Position numbers and translations under genes: made by a program
IMG/VR virus record: IMGVR_UViG_3300021085_000247
Location: 1 to 22,232 of that record
Strand: one strand, 5' to 3'
Length of the DNA: 22,232 nucleotides
From: a virus
The notes under the pieces: generated by a model
Seen by the model: only the letters and a program-made list of their open reading frames with translations
What the model was told of the DNA's origin: nothing
Database searches by the model: none
In this document: positions 6,655-14,662 of the stretch, piece after piece
How the letters are laid out: each line of letters starts with the position of its first letter
Numbering within the stretch: the first letter of the stretch is position 1

Positions 6655-7376
6655 TATCTTTTCTTACCTCCGCTGAATGCAAAGTCTAGCATCTTCATGA
6701 ACATATTTTCGTTCTTGTTGATAGCATCTGCAAACTTCTTGGCATTGCCTGAGTTCAGCTTATCGTGTACTTGTACCATTGCACTTGCAGTAGTCATGTC
6801 AACTTTTAGCTTCTGCCCATCTTTAAACTTGACATCTTTGGCGCCTTTTGTCTTTACGATCTTACGTAGATCATCAATGACTGCCTCAGATATCTCCTCT
6901 TCTGTTTCTTCTTTCATCGCCATTTTAGTTGCAGTGGCATGCATCACTTCGTCTGCTTTGTCACCGTAACGATCTTTGAAGCCTTTGATGTTCTTCTTCA
7001 TAGACTTGACGATTTCTTCTTTCTTCTTAGCCTGTGCATCAGTCATCTCTTCTTCAGACATAGGCTTCTTTTTCTTTTTGTAAGAAGAAGTCATGTAGCC
7101 TTCTTTATGCTCTTTAGCACAATCAGGGCACTCTTCTTCTTTAGGATACATACAGCCACAGTCTTCGCATTCGATCTGTCTAGCTTCTTCGTAAACTGCC
7201 GCATCGTCCTCATGATCTGCTTTACGCTTTGCCTTTTTTGCTTTGGATACGAACTGGTCGTCCTTAGCAACAGGGTGATCTTTCTTATCTACAATATGTT
7301 TGTCAACGAAATTCTTTTCGTCCTCACCCTTTGGAGGATTTACTGTCTCGCCGATCATTTCTTTGAACGATTTCAT
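6654..7376 (-). CDS. Prohead core protein at the gp68 position, with a zinc-ribbon-like insert
   Basis: The 240-residue charged protein lies between the gp67-like gene and gp21, the place of T4 gene 68 (141 residues). It begins MKSFKEMIGE, has a Lys-rich N-terminal half, and has a DRYGDKADEVMHATATKMA block (~135-153) that I associate with prohead core proteins of marine T4-like phages. Residues 70-86 carry two CxxC pairs (Cys70/73 and Cys83/86, plus Cys75), the spacing of a small zinc ribbon; this is unusual for a prohead core protein. An ISE-A stretch (~163-166) fits the gp21 cleavage consensus. The ATG lies 8 nt after the gp67-like stop, with an AGTAGGTG ribosome binding site. Assignment as gp68 is by position. 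Confidence 0.75.
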   Translation of the reverse strand: MKSFKEMIGETVNPPKGEDEKNFVDKHIVDKKDHPVAKDDQFVSKAKKAKRKADHEDDAAVYEEARQIECEDCGCMYPKEEECPDCAKEHKEGYMTSSYKKKKKPMSEEEMTDAQAKKKEEIVKSMKKNIKGFKDRYGDKADEVMHATATKMAMKEETEEEISEAVIDDLRKIVKTKGAKDVKFKDGQKLKVDMTTASAMVQVHDKLNSGNAKKFADAINKNENMFMKMLDFAFSGGKKR

Positions 7377-7384
7377 TTTAGCAC

Positions 7385-7624
7385 CTACTGTTCCTGTTCA
7401 GTTGTTTCTTCTACTGACTCTTCGACTTCAGCTTCTACTTCTACTTCCGTAGGTTCAAGATCCGCTTCTACACTCTCTTCTGCTGGAGAGCCGTACATCG
7501 AATCGAACTTAGCACCTAAGCTTACTTCCATCTTGTCAGCCATAACTTGATTGAAAGCCGCTTCGAATCCAGAAGCGTCTTTGTTATATGCATGATTGAT
7601 CATGTCCTTTACATTCTCACTCAT
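7385..7624 (-). CDS. 67: Prohead core protein gp67-like
   Basis: The protein has 79 residues (T4 gp67 80). It combines a short amphipathic N-terminal half (MSENVKDMINHAYNKD, then FEAAFNQVMADKM) with a very acidic C-terminal half (Glu-rich, ~48-79), the architecture of T4 gp67, a small prohead core component processed by gp21. It sits just downstream of the portal gene, as in T4. The ribosome binding site GGAG lies 8 nt before the ATG. A late-promoter-like GATAAATA lies 28 nt upstream (7652-7659), one base off consensus, so promotion from there is uncertain. Confidence 0.82.
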   Translation of the reverse strand: MSENVKDMINHAYNKDASGFEAAFNQVMADKMEVSLGAKFDSMYGSPAEESVEADLEPTEVEVEAEVEESVEETTEQEQ

Positions 7625-7664
7625 AATATTTCTCCTTTATCTTATATACTGTATTTATCAAAAT

Positions 7665-9200
7665 TTAGAATTGATCAGAATCACCTTCGTCATCTGGTTC
7701 ATTCTGCTTCTCATCATCTATTTGCTTGTCAATGTCTTCGATTTCATCCTCATTCATAAAGAGAACTTTCTTACGAATCCAGTTTTTAGAGAAGTATTCA
7801 CCCTTATACTCATCAATATCACGTAGAATTTGTAGTCTGTTCTGTAACATCTCAGACTCTTTCAATTCTTCAAAATGGTTATCAACCATATAATCATATC
7901 TAATCGCAGCCTGAATAGATGCCCACTCTTCTGGTGCAATAACACCTTTTAGAATGAGTTGCTTCTCAAGTATCTTATCGAATAAGATAGAGAAACGGGC
8001 TCTCAGTCTACGAATAAACTTACCAAACTTGATCTCATCACGGCTAATTTCTGAAGCACGACCAAGTGAAAATCCTGTATCACTTTCTAAACGAGAGATA
8101 GGCACGTTCAATGCCTTATATAATCTCTTCTGAAAGTATAGTACATCTTCCATCTCACCCAGGTTTTGTCCACCTGGTAGAGTAGTAATCTCTGTCCCTC
8201 TGCCACCTTCACGTCTAGGTAACCAGAAGTCATCTGTCATTGACATGTGGCGTCTATCGTCTCTAACATCACCAGTAGTCATGTCATATGTAAGACGATT
8301 CTTATGCTTAGTCATCATGTCACGTAGGTATTGCTCTGCTTTCATCTTCGGCAAGTTACCTACATCAATATAAAAAATTCTTCTTTCAGGCGCACGTGAA
8401 ATACGATAGATAACAACAGCATCTTCCATCATGCGTAACTGATTCAGTGGCTTCATTGCTTTGTGTAGATGTGACAACACTAGCGTATTGTTCTCATTCA
8501 ATACACCAGAATTACAGTTCACAATGCTATCTTTAGCAATGCGTAGCCCAGTTTGATTAGCGTTGTTTAGATCAAACCCTTGACTAATCTGACCAGAGTT
8601 CTTATGAAAACCCTTGTCGTTGTATATAAAGTATTCGTTCTTTACTCTCTTAGTAAAGCCGTTATTACCATTTGTACCAGCTTTGTCTTTTGCATATTCA
8701 CGTACTTTACGTAACTTGCGTGGATCAACAAACCTGAGTTCTTGAATGCCCTTCTTAGGTGCGCTATCATCTATCATCACGTGATAGTTTACACGACCAT
8801 CGACATACCATTTTTGTACTGTGTCATAGCCTTGGTTAGAAAAGTCGAGAAGTTTGAGTACTATATCAAACTCTTCTCGTATTCTCTTTTTGATGTTGTC
8901 TGGTAAGTCTAGATCATCTGTGACGCACTCAATAGGCTTGTCGGTTGACGATATGTTTACCACTTCATTTACGATATCATCAACAGCCTGTTGAACTTCT
9001 GGCTGTGCAATCATACCACGATACTTTTGCACTAACTCAGCTTCGGACTTAGCAGTACCTTCGAGATCGATAAAACTACTGACAGCACCACCAGCGGCTG
9101 ACACATTGACTGCGCCATCATCATTAGCTGGCTCAGTAAACGATTGTACGTTTTTATTCTCTTCTTTTCTTCGCTTTATTTCAAATCCGAATAGTTCCAT
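7665..9200 (-). CDS. 20: Portal vertex protein gp20
   Basis: The protein has 511 residues (T4 gp20 524). Twelve copies form the portal ring at one head vertex: the DNA entry channel, nucleus of prohead assembly and docking site for terminase. Family blocks seen are a KYRGMIAQPEVQQAVDDIVN segment near residue 40, WYVDGRVNYHVMID (~131-144), LRFVDPRKLRKVRE (~154-167), IYRISRAPERRIFYIDVGNL (~263-282), LPGGQNLGEMEDVLYFQKRL (~341-360) and the tail-proximal LNVPISRLESDTGFSLGRAS (~363-382). The C-terminus is acidic. The gene follows gp19 with a 62-nt gap containing a stem-loop; its ribosome binding site is AGAGGAT, 6 nt before the ATG. No late octamer lies directly upstream, so it is probably read from the gp18 or gp19 promoter. 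Confidence 0.97.
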   Translation of the reverse strand: MELFGFEIKRRKEENKNVQSFTEPANDDGAVNVSAAGGAVSSFIDLEGTAKSEAELVQKYRGMIAQPEVQQAVDDIVNEVVNISSTDKPIECVTDDLDLPDNIKKRIREEFDIVLKLLDFSNQGYDTVQKWYVDGRVNYHVMIDDSAPKKGIQELRFVDPRKLRKVREYAKDKAGTNGNNGFTKRVKNEYFIYNDKGFHKNSGQISQGFDLNNANQTGLRIAKDSIVNCNSGVLNENNTLVLSHLHKAMKPLNQLRMMEDAVVIYRISRAPERRIFYIDVGNLPKMKAEQYLRDMMTKHKNRLTYDMTTGDVRDDRRHMSMTDDFWLPRREGGRGTEITTLPGGQNLGEMEDVLYFQKRLYKALNVPISRLESDTGFSLGRASEISRDEIKFGKFIRRLRARFSILFDKILEKQLILKGVIAPEEWASIQAAIRYDYMVDNHFEELKESEMLQNRLQILRDIDEYKGEYFSKNWIRKKVLFMNEDEIEDIDKQIDDEKQNEPDDEGDSDQF

Positions 9201-9217
9201 ATTATATCCTCTATATT

Positions 9218-9243
9218 AGAGGGTGACAAAAATGCCACCCTCT
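9218..9243 (-). repeat. Stem-loop between gp19 and gp20
   Basis: An 8-bp perfect inverted repeat, AGAGGGTG with CACCCTCT, encloses a 10-nt loop. On the minus strand it follows the gp19 stop by about 20 nt and ends about 17 nt before the gp20 ATG, next to its ribosome binding site. No T-run follows, so a full terminator is unlikely. It may lower portal expression relative to tube protein or stabilise gp19 mRNA. Confidence 0.65.
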
Positions 9244-9262
9244 CTTACTTAGTCTGAAAAAA

Positions 9263-9817
9263 TTAGACAGTTGTACCAGCGTCACCTGTAATGCCGCCGC
9301 TAACTTCCCAGAAATCGTATTGAAAGGTCACATCAAATCGCTCAATGTCATCCGTAGTATTCCAGTCCATCGTAATGGCTGCAACACTAGTTGGGAACAA
9401 TCCGTTGAAAGTGTACTCTCTTAGAGGTACACCAGCTTTAGAGAATTGTGTGATCTGACCCTGCGCTTTATATTGATTAGGGCTAGAATTCTCTAACTGA
9501 CGGACGTTACCTTGGTGTGAATTGATCGATGCCATCCAGTTTTCCATTGCATTGCGAACAAGAAAGTCTTCATCATTGATGATTGTTACTGTCCACTCTG
9601 CAAAAGTTCTGTCACCTGCGATTTTTACTTTACGACCAAAGTACGGGACTTCGATCATACCCAGAGTCGCCTCTGGGATTGCTGCCGCTTGAACCATGAA
9701 TGGTACTTTTAGGTCTGCTATTCCGTTTACAGGGTTCGTGATCTGCACTTGGAAAAGAGACGCTTTAGCACCACCAAAAGTCAGTTGGCTCTTGATTTCA
9801 TTGATATTGAAAGCCAT
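9263..9817 (-). CDS. 19: Major tail tube protein gp19
   Basis: The protein has 184 residues (T4 gp19 163). It forms hexameric rings stacked inside the sheath. Recognised by the MAFNINEIKSQL start, the FQVQITNP strand, the IPEATLGMIEVPYFGRKVKI block and the AGDRTFAEWTVTIINDEDF block (~69-87). A C-terminal strand block, LFPTSVAAITMDWNTTDDIE, precedes the VTFQYDFWEV ending typical of tube proteins. Position between sheath gp18 and portal gp20 is the T4 order. The ribosome binding site is AAGGAG, 11 nt before the ATG. A weak late-like AATAAATA (9839-9846) overlaps the gp18 stop; co-transcription with gp18 is likely. Confidence 0.95.
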   Translation of the reverse strand: MAFNINEIKSQLTFGGAKASLFQVQITNPVNGIADLKVPFMVQAAAIPEATLGMIEVPYFGRKVKIAGDRTFAEWTVTIINDEDFLVRNAMENWMASINSHQGNVRQLENSSPNQYKAQGQITQFSKAGVPLREYTFNGLFPTSVAAITMDWNTTDDIERFDVTFQYDFWEVSGGITGDAGTTV

Positions 9818-9844
9818 GTGCTTTTACTCCTTTTCTTTTATTTA

Positions 9845-11770
9845 TTATTGCTGACCAACGAGTTCTGCAAACTCAACACCGGTTCTAACTGCAACAAAGT
9901 TCAGTTGGATGAAGTTGATTGAACGAGCAGGCTTGATGAAGATATCTCCAACAAATCTGTTTGAATCAATTACTTCCGCTGTGTTGTTAGTATCGTCTGC
10001 AACAACTTTGAAGTCGTATATACCTCTACGGCCCTGTACGTCACGCAAGAACGGTTCGATCAGGTTTCTAAACTGCGCTCTAGTGAACTCATCGTTGAAT
10101 TCAAATAGCATCTGCTTAGCCGCAACAGAGATAGTCTTCTCTAGTACGATAAACAGTCTACGAACATTGATTCTATCAAATGCACTTGTAGCGTTAGCAA
10201 AGGTCTTGTCACCGAACAGAAGAGTACCTTGACCAGATTGTGTAATCACTGGGTTGATGTTCTTCTTGTATAGTGTGTCACGATGAGCCTTAGATGGGTT
10301 GTAAGCAAGCTTTACGATGTTCTTGATAATGCCTCTTGATAGACCTGCTGGTGAGAACCATGGGTCACGATCATTATCAGTACGCACACAAAGACCCGCA
10401 ACATCAGCATTCAATGGAGTGTAGACGTATGCATCGTTGTGCTTATCGTAGCGATACTTATAACCAGTATCAACAACTGCATAAGTTGAACGAGTTCCGC
10501 TTGTTGCAACAGAAGTTGCGGCAGAGCCAGTCAAGTTATCTAAAATAGTTTGTGTATTAGTGATTCCTACAACCAACTCTTTAGCTGGTGATACAAATGC
10601 AACACAATCTTTTCTTGCAGTAGCGATATCAGTAATGTAATTACCTAGTGTAGTGTAACCAGTTCCTACTACGCCTCTTGCTTTACCTTGTAGAATAAGG
10701 GAGATATCAACTTCTTCAGCGTTTTCAAACAAGTCATAGCCTGTCTGAAGAATGCCAGTTCCAATTGATCCCTCATCTGCACCATCAGTGCCGCTTGAGA
10801 AAGCAGTTCCAGTAACATCTGTCGCAATATTAGTTACGCCAGTTGCTTCAATCCAAGATGATTGATTCTCAAGAACATCTACGATGTAGTTGTTACCACC
10901 TTGTGAACCAGTTGATCCTTGTACTAAAGAAACGTCTTCGTATCTTTCTACTGCTTGCCCTCCAACATATACTTCAATGTGGAAGTTATTTGCGCCAGGC
11001 GCATAATCAAATCCTAGATCATTTGCCACATATCCTGTAGCATCTACCATCTTGACAGATATAGTGTTGCCCATAGCTCCTGGGTATTTTGCTCTCAGAT
11101 CAGTATTTGTTGTACTAACTGCTTTTGTACCATCAGATACACGAACAACGTACAGTGCATTACCGTATGCTAAGAAGTCAGCCGCAGAGTAATAAGTCTC
11201 TACGTTTGACCATTGTGTGTTTGTTACTGTATCGGCAGTACCCTCTACAATAGTAGGGTCTGCATCATCAGTATTTCCTGAGCCACCGCCTGTATAAGCG
11301 ATGCCATATGTTCCGATTACTTGGTTACCAGAAGTTGCCCATGTTAGGACAATCTCGCCACCACTCTCTGCAACAGTAAATAGTGATACTCCAGCGGCTG
11401 TCAACGCACTTTGAATTGCAGTTGCTAAGTCACCTTTTGTGGTATAATCACCTGCGGCTGTAGCGTAACTTTCGCTACCAACTGTAAGTGTCCACGTGTC
11501 TGTAGCATCCCCACCTGAAGTAGGTAGTACTAGCGCATCAAACGTTGCAGTCTCTGCGGTACCAGCGGCAGAGATTACTGAAGTTTTGCTGTTTAGGGGT
11601 TTACCAAAACGCTTTGCAAGTTCTACTTCTGAACTAACAAGAATGCGCTGATTTACTGGTCCCCAACGAAAGACGCCAGCAATAGCACCTTCTGTCGTAG
11701 ATGTTGCCGGAACGACGGATGTTGCATCGATCTCAGAAACATTAACTCCTGGACTTACTTGAAAAGCCAT
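9845..11770 (-). CDS. 18: Contractile tail sheath protein gp18 with an extra N-proximal domain
   Basis: The protein has 641 residues (T4 gp18 659). It assembles around the gp19 tube and drives contraction. The start SPGVNVSEIDATSVVPATST and the GAIAGVFRWGPVNQRILV block match the conserved sheath N-terminus. The C-terminal domain is typical: GLSRGIIKNIVKLAYNPSKA, a INPVITQSGQGTLLFGDKTF block, LIEPFLRDVQGRRGIYDFKV, and the FIKPARSINFIQLNFVAVRT ending. Between the FGKPL block (~55-59) and the DFLAYGNALYVVRV block (~198-211), which are nearly adjacent in T4, this protein has about 120 extra residues (~62-183), rich in Thr, Ala and Gly and apparently beta. The ribosome binding site is AAGGAGA. A late promoter is at 11822-11829. 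Confidence 0.96.
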   Translation of the reverse strand: MAFQVSPGVNVSEIDATSVVPATSTTEGAIAGVFRWGPVNQRILVSSEVELAKRFGKPLNSKTSVISAAGTAETATFDALVLPTSGGDATDTWTLTVGSESYATAAGDYTTKGDLATAIQSALTAAGVSLFTVAESGGEIVLTWATSGNQVIGTYGIAYTGGGSGNTDDADPTIVEGTADTVTNTQWSNVETYYSAADFLAYGNALYVVRVSDGTKAVSTTNTDLRAKYPGAMGNTISVKMVDATGYVANDLGFDYAPGANNFHIEVYVGGQAVERYEDVSLVQGSTGSQGGNNYIVDVLENQSSWIEATGVTNIATDVTGTAFSSGTDGADEGSIGTGILQTGYDLFENAEEVDISLILQGKARGVVGTGYTTLGNYITDIATARKDCVAFVSPAKELVVGITNTQTILDNLTGSAATSVATSGTRSTYAVVDTGYKYRYDKHNDAYVYTPLNADVAGLCVRTDNDRDPWFSPAGLSRGIIKNIVKLAYNPSKAHRDTLYKKNINPVITQSGQGTLLFGDKTFANATSAFDRINVRRLFIVLEKTISVAAKQMLFEFNDEFTRAQFRNLIEPFLRDVQGRRGIYDFKVVADDTNNTAEVIDSNRFVGDIFIKPARSINFIQLNFVAVRTGVEFAELVGQQ

Positions 11771-11821
11771 CTCATTTCTCCTTGTCTATTATGATTTATA
11801 GATTTCAAATCTTTGTCGTTA

Positions 11822-11829
11822 TATTTATA
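11822..11829 (-). promoter_or_regulatory. T4-type late promoter for gp18
   Basis: Exact TATAAATA on the minus strand, its downstream edge 52 nt before the gp18 ATG in the 70-nt gap after gp17. A near match (TATAAATC, 11793-11800) lies closer to the gene. This promoter probably serves gp18, gp19 and gp20. Confidence 0.78.
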
Positions 11830-11840
11830 AAAACCACTTC

Positions 11841-13451
11841 TTAGTAGTTGAACCAACCAGCAGGAGTCTCTACCTCTTCCACAAAGTCATCATTAGAGTT
11901 GAAGCCAATGGGAAGTAGACTTTCCATCAAATCTTCTTCGTTTCTTTGCTTTAGTTTCATCATTGTATTGATATCTGTTATCTCTCTAAAGAAGGTCTGA
12001 TCAGTCAGCCATGCAAACAGAACGAGACACATGACTGTATCGTCATGGGCACCACTTTCTGCTTCATATGAGTTACCCTTTCTAGAGAATGTTGATAGTT
12101 CATTTATAGTAAAAAAATCGTTTATAATTAGTTGGTCTTGTTCTGTCATCAGTTTTAGCATGTTGCATCCAACAGCCTTGACTGATTTAGTGGTTCGTAT
12201 GCCCTTGTCTACATTTTTTCCAAATCCAGCAGATATTCTTTTACCCGAACGACCTGCCGATTCTGTAAATAGTAGAGTTTCTACTTCATAGTCATAGTGC
12301 AGAATTTCTGACACTTGTTCACCAATGTCATTTACTTCGATCAATGTGTACGCCTCATTGTACATCTTTATAACAGAGTGTAGAATCTCTGCGTAATCGA
12401 TCGGAGTGATCATGTTGTCTCTGTATGCCGCTACTTGTTTGTACGGCATCTGTGATACATCTATCACTTGAAATGCTGAATAGTCTAATCCTTTACCTCT
12501 TGATACATCTACTACTACTATGTATGTTTTTGACTTGTCTGGATAGTCGAATATTCTCAAGTTCTGCTTCTCAGCCACTGGTTCTTTTATCACTAGTGTC
12601 TTCAGTTTAGAACCTTCGATAAGTGTGCCAGATGAGCCTAAGAATTGGCATTCGAATTCTTGTGCAAACTTTTGATAGTCATGATCCATTGCTTGCAGTG
12701 TTTCTTCTTTCCATTTCTCATCACGCTCTGGTACTTCATACCAAGGCACTTCGATAAAGATATATCCGTTTCTGCCATCCTTGGCTCCCTCACATGTCTT
12801 ATAGAAGTGATTGAGTCCATTCGGTGTAGAAGTGAATAGAATTTTAGTTGTCTTACCCGATGAGATTGTAGGAAACACAGAAGCGAAAAACTCGTCCCAG
12901 TTCTCTACGAATGCTGTCTCATCGATATAGAGGAATGATATAGATTTACCACGAATAGCACTTGACGATGTAGCACCCGCAATGATCTTACAGCCGTTCT
13001 CAAACTCAACAGAACCTTTGTTCCATTCTATGACACCTTGCTGTAGCCACTTAGGGAGTGCTTCGTATGCTATCTTGATTCGATCTAAGATTTCACGTGC
13101 GGCATCACCCTTGTTAGCAAGAAGTGCCACGGTCTTATGATCGTTGAATAATACATAATGCAAAATAACAGCGACAGCGGTAGTTGTTTTACCAGCCTGC
13201 CGAGACGTATTCACAGTTACACGTCTGTTGTTTGTAATAGCTTCGATGATCTCACGTTGATAATCGTATAACTTGATCTGTATCAGACCATGATCTACAT
13301 GCACAATTTGAATATATTTCTCAGAAAAGTATGTGGGGTCTCCAGCACATTTCAAGTATTCCTGAATCATATCAGGACTAAATTCTATAGGTGTACCTTT
13401 ACGCTTGAGGTTTACGTTGCCGTTATAACCTTTTTCATTCACTAGATTCAT
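11841..13451 (-). CDS. 17: Large terminase subunit gp17
   Basis: The protein has 536 residues. gp17 is the DNA-packaging motor ATPase and headful nuclease. The ATPase domain shows Walker A SRQAGKTT (~83-90), Walker B FLYIDE (~173-178) and motif III TSTPNG (~207-212). The RNase H-like nuclease domain shows VVVDVSRGKGLDYSAF (Asp315), LIEVNDIGEQV (Glu372) and ESGAHDDT (Asp470/471), the expected acidic triad. It is shorter than T4 gp17 (610) mostly at the ends. The ATG lies inside the 3' end of gp16 (17-nt overlap), so the two subunits are translated from one message, probably starting at the late promoter at 13909-13916. Confidence 0.98.
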   Translation of the reverse strand: MNLVNEKGYNGNVNLKRKGTPIEFSPDMIQEYLKCAGDPTYFSEKYIQIVHVDHGLIQIKLYDYQREIIEAITNNRRVTVNTSRQAGKTTTAVAVILHYVLFNDHKTVALLANKGDAAREILDRIKIAYEALPKWLQQGVIEWNKGSVEFENGCKIIAGATSSSAIRGKSISFLYIDETAFVENWDEFFASVFPTISSGKTTKILFTSTPNGLNHFYKTCEGAKDGRNGYIFIEVPWYEVPERDEKWKEETLQAMDHDYQKFAQEFECQFLGSSGTLIEGSKLKTLVIKEPVAEKQNLRIFDYPDKSKTYIVVVDVSRGKGLDYSAFQVIDVSQMPYKQVAAYRDNMITPIDYAEILHSVIKMYNEAYTLIEVNDIGEQVSEILHYDYEVETLLFTESAGRSGKRISAGFGKNVDKGIRTTKSVKAVGCNMLKLMTEQDQLIINDFFTINELSTFSRKGNSYEAESGAHDDTVMCLVLFAWLTDQTFFREITDINTMMKLKQRNEEDLMESLLPIGFNSNDDFVEEVETPAGWFNY

Positions 13452-13872
13452 TATTTCGTAGATCCTTTAGCATCTGCTGTAACTCAGAAGTTGATCCCAC
13501 GAAAAGATTGTTGTTAGTCACAATACCTGACTTATCTTCTTCGGGCTTCTCTGCTTCCGCTTTCTTATCGCTCATTGATACTAAGTCTTTGTTAGCGTCA
13601 ACAAGTGTCTTCATAATCGTAGAGACCACTTCATATGCACGTGGATGCTCTGATGCTTTCGCAACATCTAGCATGTCCTCTAGCGCATGTGTTCCCTTTT
13701 CGATAACATTGTAGAAGTTCTCTCTTGCATATTGATAGTCCCTATCTGCTTGATCTTCTGCTGTTTTACCGACAACAACAGTAGAAGGAGCACTCTTTAC
13801 GAGTTCCCCTTTTAGTTCAGGCTTGATAGGATTTAGCCCAAGAGAGTTACCAATTTCATCATTCATCTGCAT
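13435..13872 (-). CDS. 16: Small terminase subunit gp16
   Basis: The protein has 145 residues (T4 gp16 164). It forms a ring that stimulates gp17 ATPase and helps select DNA for packaging. The central part is helical (DRDYQYARENFYNVIEKGTH, then a LEDMLDVAKASEHPRAYEVV segment and KTLVDANKDLVSMS), matching the coiled-coil core of the family. The C-terminal region ends with LFVGSTSELQQMLKD. The gene overlaps gp15 by 14 nt and gp17 by 17 nt. The first ATG (13872) is used here; ATG at 13866 is equally plausible, and neither has a strong ribosome binding site, so translation is probably coupled to gp15. Confidence 0.92.
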   Translation of the reverse strand: MQMNDEIGNSLGLNPIKPELKGELVKSAPSTVVVGKTAEDQADRDYQYARENFYNVIEKGTHALEDMLDVAKASEHPRAYEVVSTIMKTLVDANKDLVSMSDKKAEAEKPEEDKSGIVTNNNLFVGSTSELQQMLKDLRNNESSE

Positions 13873-14662
13873 CGTCTACCACCACAACATAATCCCAGTT
13901 ATCATCTATATTTATATTACTGTAATCCACAGTCTGAGAGAGTGATGTAGTAGGCGTTCCATTTGCTGTCAAACCAGGCTGTACAGACACGAATTCGCTA
14001 GGCGATGTTGCAGTTAGTGGTTGACTTACGTTTGCCTTAGCAAACTTGATCATCTTTTTATTGGTATTAGGTCCGAAGAAATAACCTCGCATCGTAAATG
14101 ATAGTGTGTATATCAATGCTCTGCGAGTTAGGAAATCAGCCTCATAGCTATCTTCCATAGATGTGCTATTGAGAATGATGGGTATATCTAGATACATGTC
14201 TAGATCGTCAAGCAACTTTACTGACGGTGTTATGTCAGGCTTGAAGAAAGGTATGATTTGCTCAAGTATACGAGTAGCGTCTTCGTTATACTTTGTCATA
14301 ATGTTCAACTGAAACTCTATGTCATATGGAGCAGGAACTGTTCTGGTGATCAGGCTGTTAGCTTCTGCCGCACTGCCACCTCTATATCTAAGGGTACTAT
14401 TGACTTTTCTTTCTGGCGCATAGTTCATGCCAGTGATTTCAAATGACATGCGTGGTAGCGTCATAGCAGGCGCTGAAAGATCAGGATCACCCTCTAGTCT
14501 TGCAAGTATCTTTTGAATAGGTGCATAGTTGATAGGCACCTTCATCTTACTATGTACAACACCCTCGGCATTTCTGCGCTCAATTTGAATATCATTGAAC
14601 AGCGTACCAAATACTGCTACGTATCGTCTTGTTGTCTCGTTATAGAAATGATTACCAAACAT
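13859..14662 (-). CDS. 15: Tail completion and sheath terminator protein gp15
   Basis: The protein has 267 residues (T4 gp15 272). gp15 hexamers cap the tail and connect it to the head neck proteins. The start MFGNHFYNETTRRYVAVFGT matches T4 MFGYFYNSSFRRYATLMG, followed by FNDIQIERR (T4 FSNIQIKRQ). Later blocks YDIEFQLNIMTKYNEDATRI and LEQIIPFFKPDITPSVKLLD match T4 MIYELSIFTRYEDDMFQI and VEQILPYFQPHFNTTM. A Ser/Thr-rich C-terminus ends in an acidic WDYVVVVDDADE. The ATG overlaps the gp14 stop by one base (TAATG), with a GGGGAG ribosome binding site. The 3' end contains a late promoter for gp16. Confidence 0.95.
   Translation of the reverse strand: MFGNHFYNETTRRYVAVFGTLFNDIQIERRNAEGVVHSKMKVPINYAPIQKILARLEGDPDLSAPAMTLPRMSFEITGMNYAPERKVNSTLRYRGGSAAEANSLITRTVPAPYDIEFQLNIMTKYNEDATRILEQIIPFFKPDITPSVKLLDDLDMYLDIPIILNSTSMEDSYEADFLTRRALIYTLSFTMRGYFFGPNTNKKMIKFAKANVSQPLTATSPSEFVSVQPGLTANGTPTTSLSQTVDYSNINIDDNWDYVVVVDDADE
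13909..13916 (-). promoter_or_regulatory. T4-type late promoter inside gp15, for gp16-gp17
   Basis: Exact TATAAATA on the minus strand within the last 60 nt of gp15 coding sequence, its downstream edge 37 nt before the first gp16 ATG. The spacing matches the other late promoters, which argues against a chance match. Confidence 0.68.

Noticed and set aside
6939-7550. A 203-codon open frame on the plus strand, the longest on that strand.
   Set aside because: It lies antisense to the gp68-position and gp67-like genes. Its Phe/Leu/Ser-rich, hydrophobic translation is what the reverse complement of Lys/Glu-rich codons produces. No ribosome binding site or promoter is visible.
7652-7659. GATAAATA upstream of the gp67-like gene as a late promoter.
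   Set aside because: One mismatch, and the same variant also occurs inside uvsW (near 1315) where no promoter is expected; mentioned only in the gene entry.
9202-9231. TTGTCA-17-TATAAT on the minus strand upstream of gp20, resembling a sigma70 promoter.
   Set aside because: The TATAAT abuts the gp20 ATG, so transcription would start inside the gene. The hexamers fall in the hairpin and ribosome binding site, which explain the bases.
9839-9846. AATAAATA upstream of gp19 as a late promoter.
   Set aside because: One mismatch to the octamer, only 22 nt from the start, and it overlaps the gp18 stop codon; too weak to list.
11800-11812. The palindrome AGATTTCAAATCT in the gp17-gp18 gap.
   Set aside because: A one-base centre cannot form a hairpin loop without melting the stem, and the region is AT-rich; it may be chance or a weak protein site.
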